Assembly (NCBI GenBank): GCA_017475875.1
Contig: JAFVET010000002.1
Coordinates: 1 to 10,946 of the forward strand
Direction: 5' to 3'
DNA length: 10,946 nt
Source: Candidatus Methanomethylophilaceae archaeon
GTDB taxonomy: Archaea; Thermoplasmatota; Thermoplasmata; Methanomassiliicoccales; Methanomethylophilaceae
Both the position numbers and the translations under genes were made by a program. Positions 8,562 through 10,946 of the stretch are shown here, one piece after another; the stretch's first letter is position 1, and each line of letters starts with the position of its first letter. The notes beneath the pieces were generated by a model, which was given only the letters and a program-made list of their open reading frames with translations, ran no database searches and was not told the DNA's origin.

Positions 8562-9634
8562 ATCACCTTGCGGTTGCGTACGATGAGCAACAGGAGGATC
8601 GGCGCACCGATCGCCGACATGACCACTCCCACGGGGATGGAACCGACGATCGATATGCTGAGCGAAGCGGAATACGCACCGACCAGGACGAGCGCCCCGA
8701 GCGCCGCGGATGCGGGTATGACGAAGCGGTTGTCTGCGCCGAGCACGAGACGGATCATGTGCGGGCACACCAGGCCTAGGAACCCGATCACCCCGGCATA
8801 GCAGATGACGGTCGCAGTCATCACCGAGATCACCAGAAGGCTGCCGATCCTCAGGCGCATGACGTTGAGTCCGAGGCTCTGCGCGCTCCTGTCCCCCAGC
8901 GACATCAGGTTGAGTCTGCGGGAGAGAAGACCTAGAATCACCGAGCATGCCACGGTGACCGTCAGCGCGAAAGGCAGGGAATCCCAGGTGAGGTTTGCAA
9001 TCGACCCGATCTGCCAGTCGTAGACCGTAGCCAGGGTGTCGTCGTTGGCCTGGGCGAGCAACAGGGTGTCCAGTGCGTTGAACAGGGAGGACAGGGCCAC
9101 ACCGATGAGGACTATCGTGGCCGGTGAGATCCGGTTGTAGCTGCTGAGTACGACTATCATTGCTATAGGTATCAGCGAGAACAGGAACGCGTTGCCCATC
9201 ATCCCGATCTGCGACGTGGTCCCGGACATGACCGAGAATCCCATGATCAAGGCCACGGCCACACCAAGGCACGCGGCCGAGGAGACCCCTGAAAGATATG
9301 GGTCGGCCAGAGGGTTGTCCATGACGCTCTGCATCACGGCTCCTCCCACGGCGAGGGCCATTCCGGCGATCACGGCGAAGAGTATGTTGGGCATCCTGAG
9401 GTTCCACACCTCGCAGTCCTGATACCAGTGCTCCGTGTACGGCTCGTAGGTGACCCCCGTGAGATGGTCCCAGACGACGCCCATGACATCGAGGATCCCG
9501 GCATCGAACACCGTCAACGTGGATGCGTAGCACACGACGATGAACGTCAGGAAAGCGCAGACCGCTATGAAGGACACCTTTCTGAGCGAGTGGCTTCTGT
9601 ACGCCTCTTTGAACTCTTCGCGTTCGTCCGTCAT
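8555..9634 (-). CDS. FecCD/BtuC-family ABC transporter permease (first of the pair)
   Basis: This 359-residue integral membrane protein has the usual length of FecCD permeases. A short basic and acidic cytoplasmic N-terminus precedes helix 1 at about residues 20-37. A loop rich in Tyr, Trp and His (about 62-78, including one Cys) precedes the conserved VWNLRMPNIL. NPLADPYLSGVSSAA begins at 107, SQSLGLNVMRLR lies in the cytoplasmic loop, and GVIGFLGLVCPHMIR marks the ATPase-coupling helix region. The C-terminus has IPVGVVMSAIGAP and VRNRK. It is expected to pair with the permease encoded by the overlapping gene downstream. The ATG at 9632-9634 has no recognisable Shine-Dalgarno sequence and follows a hairpin plus T-run, so its expression may be lower than that of the binding-protein gene upstream. 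No ATP-binding subunit is encoded in this window; it may lie beyond the right edge or elsewhere in the genome. Confidence 0.92.
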   Translation of the reverse strand: MTDEREEFKEAYRSHSLRKVSFIAVCAFLTFIVVCYASTLTVFDAGILDVMGVVWDHLTGVTYEPYTEHWYQDCEVWNLRMPNILFAVIAGMALAVGGAVMQSVMDNPLADPYLSGVSSAACLGVAVALIMGFSVMSGTTSQIGMMGNAFLFSLIPIAMIVVLSSYNRISPATIVLIGVALSSLFNALDTLLLAQANDDTLATVYDWQIGSIANLTWDSLPFALTVTVACSVILGLLSRRLNLMSLGDRSAQSLGLNVMRLRIGSLLVISVMTATVICYAGVIGFLGLVCPHMIRLVLGADNRFVIPASAALGALVLVGAYSASLSISIVGSIPVGVVMSAIGAPILLLLIVRNRKVIW

Positions 9635-9645
9635 AGCTGCATATG

Positions 9646-9665
9646 AAAAAGGGGGCCGAGGCCCC
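9646..9665 (-). terminator. Hairpin plus T-run between binding-protein and permease genes
   Basis: Read on the minus strand, GGGGC and GCCCC form a 5-bp all-GC stem around a 4-base loop (6 bp if the loop is 2 bases), followed by C and then five T. It lies in the 40-base gap after the stop of the binding-protein gene (TGA at 9675-9677). This is the shape of an intrinsic terminator, and T-runs also terminate archaeal transcription. Since the downstream permease genes have no visible promoter of their own, it probably acts as a partial terminator or as a 3'-end stabilizing processing site, giving more binding protein than permease. The structure is seen; the activity is inferred. Confidence 0.55.
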
Positions 9666-9674
9666 GTAGGTGTT

Positions 9675-10946
9675 TCAGGAGGTCATGACGAACAGGTGGT
9701 CGGCGACCTTGTAGTCCTTCATGTCCTTGAAGAACAGGTCGATGAATTCCTGGTGCTTCTCGTCTCCGAATCCCTTCTTTATCTCGTCCGGATAGAACTG
9801 CTCGGCGAGGTAGGCGACCCTTACTGGAACCGGCATGGAGCCGTCGAACATGATGTACTTGTGTTCCTGGAAGGGCTTGGTCTGGTCGTAGTTGGCGGAC
9901 CTGGCCCAGTACGTGTCCTTCGTGTTCTCGAAGTCGTACTGCATGACGACGTTGTGCGCGAGGTATTCCTCGTCGTAGGTGTAGAGCCACGTGTCGGTGG
10001 TCTTGTCGAACGAGCGGGAGATCGCGACCTTGTCCTGTCCGAGGTTGCCGTAGGGGAACTGTGCGCCCGCGGCGAGGATGACGCCGGTGTACGGCGAGGT
10101 CTCGGTACAGACGTTCTTCTCGGAGTTCATGGTCATGGCCTTGACCCTGACCTTGTCGCCGATGGACTTGTCTATCGAGTCCATGAGGTCGGAGTACCAG
10201 TCGACGACCTTGTTGGCCTGTTCGCTCTCTCCGAAGAGGAATCCGACGGTGAGCACACAGGATACGAAATCCTCCGTGGTACCGGATCCGGGGATGAGCC
10301 TGACGATGTCGAACGTCTTGGCGAGCTCCGTCTCGTTGTCTTTGATGTAACCGGCGTTGTCCGGGCAGATGATGGCCGTGACCGAGGGGTCGTTCTTCTT
10401 GAGTTCGAGGGCCTTGGCCGTATCGATCTTCATGGTGCTCGCACCGATCTTCTCGAGTCCCTTCTTGTACAAGTCAGGGAAGAGTATCGGGCTGATGTAG
10501 TTCGTGGAAGACACTCCAGCTATACGGTCGTCGACACCGGCGACCTTGAGCGTAACGAGCATGTCTGCGGATGACAGCGCGATGCAGGACTTTATCGGCA
10601 CCGAGGTGTAGGCGGGTTCGACATCGGTTCCCCTGTGGTTGAGGTGCCAGACCCCCGTTTCGGTACCGTCGATTATCTTGGTGATCTGGTCCACGTCCTT
10701 CTGATCGACCACCCCGTCGGCGATGGCGTCGGCGAGGGGATAGTTGGCGAGCGTGTACCCCTCGTCCTTGTTGATTATCTTCTTCACGATCTCAAGGTCT
10801 TTGTTGTCGACCACGTAGTCGTTGTTGGCGTTGCCGTAAACTTCGAGCCTACCGTCGAGAGGATCCCTCTTCTCTTCGGAGCCGGGTTTGTAGAAAAGCG
10901 CTACCGCGGCGACCGCCACGATGACGACTGCGACGACAGCGATGAT
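9675..10946 (-). CDS. Membrane-anchored FecB/BtuF-like substrate-binding protein with dockerin-like domain (5' end missing)
   Basis: The frame is open to the right edge, so the true start lies outside; 423 residues are visible. Visible residues 1-19 are almost all Ile, Val and Ala and form a membrane anchor or signal segment with no lipobox Cys in view. A GTG at 10917-10919 lies inside this hydrophobic stretch and is an unlikely start. Residues about 38-93 form a dockerin-like pair of calcium loops. From about residue 116 the sequence resembles a periplasmic-binding-protein-type domain: KSCIALSSADMLVTLKVAG, then DDRIAGVS, and later TAIICPDN, as in FecB/BtuF proteins that capture siderophores, heme or cobalamin. 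The C-terminus (EIKKGFGDEKHQEFIDLF) also fits that fold. The protein would sit on the outer face of the cytoplasmic membrane and feed the two FecCD permeases encoded just downstream on the same strand. The ligand is unknown. Confidence 0.85.
   Translation of the reverse strand: MIAVVAVVIVAVAAVALFYKPGSEEKRDPLDGRLEVYGNANNDYVVDNKDLEIVKKIINKDEGYTLANYPLADAIADGVVDQKDVDQITKIIDGTETGVWHLNHRGTDVEPAYTSVPIKSCIALSSADMLVTLKVAGVDDRIAGVSSTNYISPILFPDLYKKGLEKIGASTMKIDTAKALELKKNDPSVTAIICPDNAGYIKDNETELAKTFDIVRLIPGSGTTEDFVSCVLTVGFLFGESEQANKVVDWYSDLMDSIDKSIGDKVRVKAMTMNSEKNVCTETSPYTGVILAAGAQFPYGNLGQDKVAISRSFDKTTDTWLYTYDEEYLAHNVVMQYDFENTKDTYWARSANYDQTKPFQEHKYIMFDGSMPVPVRVAYLAEQFYPDEIKKGFGDEKHQEFIDLFFKDMKDYKVADHLFVMTS
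10695..10832 (-). other. Dockerin-like double EF-hand repeat within the substrate-binding protein
   Basis: Two 12-residue loops follow the calcium-binding pattern of dockerin repeats. Loop 1 is NANNDYVVDNKD (visible residues 39-50), with N, N, D, D and D at positions 1, 3, 5, 9 and 12. Loop 2 is DAIADGVVDQKD (residues 73-84), with D at positions 1, 5, 9 and 12 but Ile at position 3. Each is followed by a helix-like segment, DLEIVKKIIN and DVDQITKIID. In cellulosomes such domains bind cohesins. In archaeal transport proteins they are known as fusions, but their partner is generally not established. Confidence 0.75.

Noticed and set aside
8562..9533. N-terminal extension of the second permease frame (a 677-residue open frame ending at 7500)
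   Set aside because: This part is rich in Arg, Gly, His and Pro, has no membrane helices and overlaps the first permease in another frame. The family-like protein begins at 8561.
9635..9674. Separate promoter for the permease genes in the 40-base gap
   Set aside because: The only AT-rich stretch lies within about 20 bases of the start codon, too close for a TATA box at the usual distance, and it forms the tail of the hairpin.
9540..10574. 344-codon plus-strand frame opposite the binding protein
   Set aside because: Long Val, Gly and Leu runs without domain motifs; it spans the intergenic hairpin and two genes on the opposite strand.

Overview
The window is almost fully coding. It holds five genes of one theme: ATP-driven uptake of a metal chelate or tetrapyrrole, plus giant CobN/ChlH-type tetrapyrrole metal-chelatase subunits. 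The organism is most likely a methanogenic archaeon, plausibly of the Methanomassiliicoccales (Thermoplasmatota). The reasons are frequent AGG (Arg) and ATA (Ile) codons, a substrate-binding protein with an N-terminal hydrophobic anchor and a dockerin-like calcium-binding domain, and duplicated CobN-like genes without aerobic cobalamin genes around them. This placement is inference; no rRNA or marker gene is present.

Layout: a plus-strand CobN-like gene (41-3778) runs toward a minus-strand cluster, and the two end only 4 bases apart. The minus-strand cluster, in transcription order from the right edge, is: a 5'-truncated dockerin-fused FecB/BtuF-like substrate-binding protein (9675-10946), a FecCD-type permease (8555-9634), a second FecCD-type permease (7500-8561, start overlapping the previous stop) and a second CobN-like gene (3783-7460). 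A GC-rich hairpin with a T-run lies between the binding-protein gene and the first permease gene and looks like a partial terminator. No stretch over 50 bases lacks a gene. No RNA gene, mobile element or CRISPR was seen.

Working model (inference): the surface-anchored binding protein captures a metal chelate such as a corrinoid, heme-like tetrapyrrole or siderophore. The two permeases form the membrane channel, with an ATPase that is not encoded here. The co-transcribed CobN-like protein then inserts or removes the metal of an imported or endogenous tetrapyrrole. The ChlI/ChlD or CobS/CobT AAA+ partners that true Mg- and cobalt-chelatases need are absent from the window. The arrangement recalls the Bacteroidetes hmu operons, where a CobN-like protein (HmuS) sits with a TonB-linked heme uptake system and has been reported to remove iron from heme. 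An archaeal analogue of such a system is the most interesting reading of this locus, but the sequence alone does not establish the substrate, the metal or the direction of the reaction.
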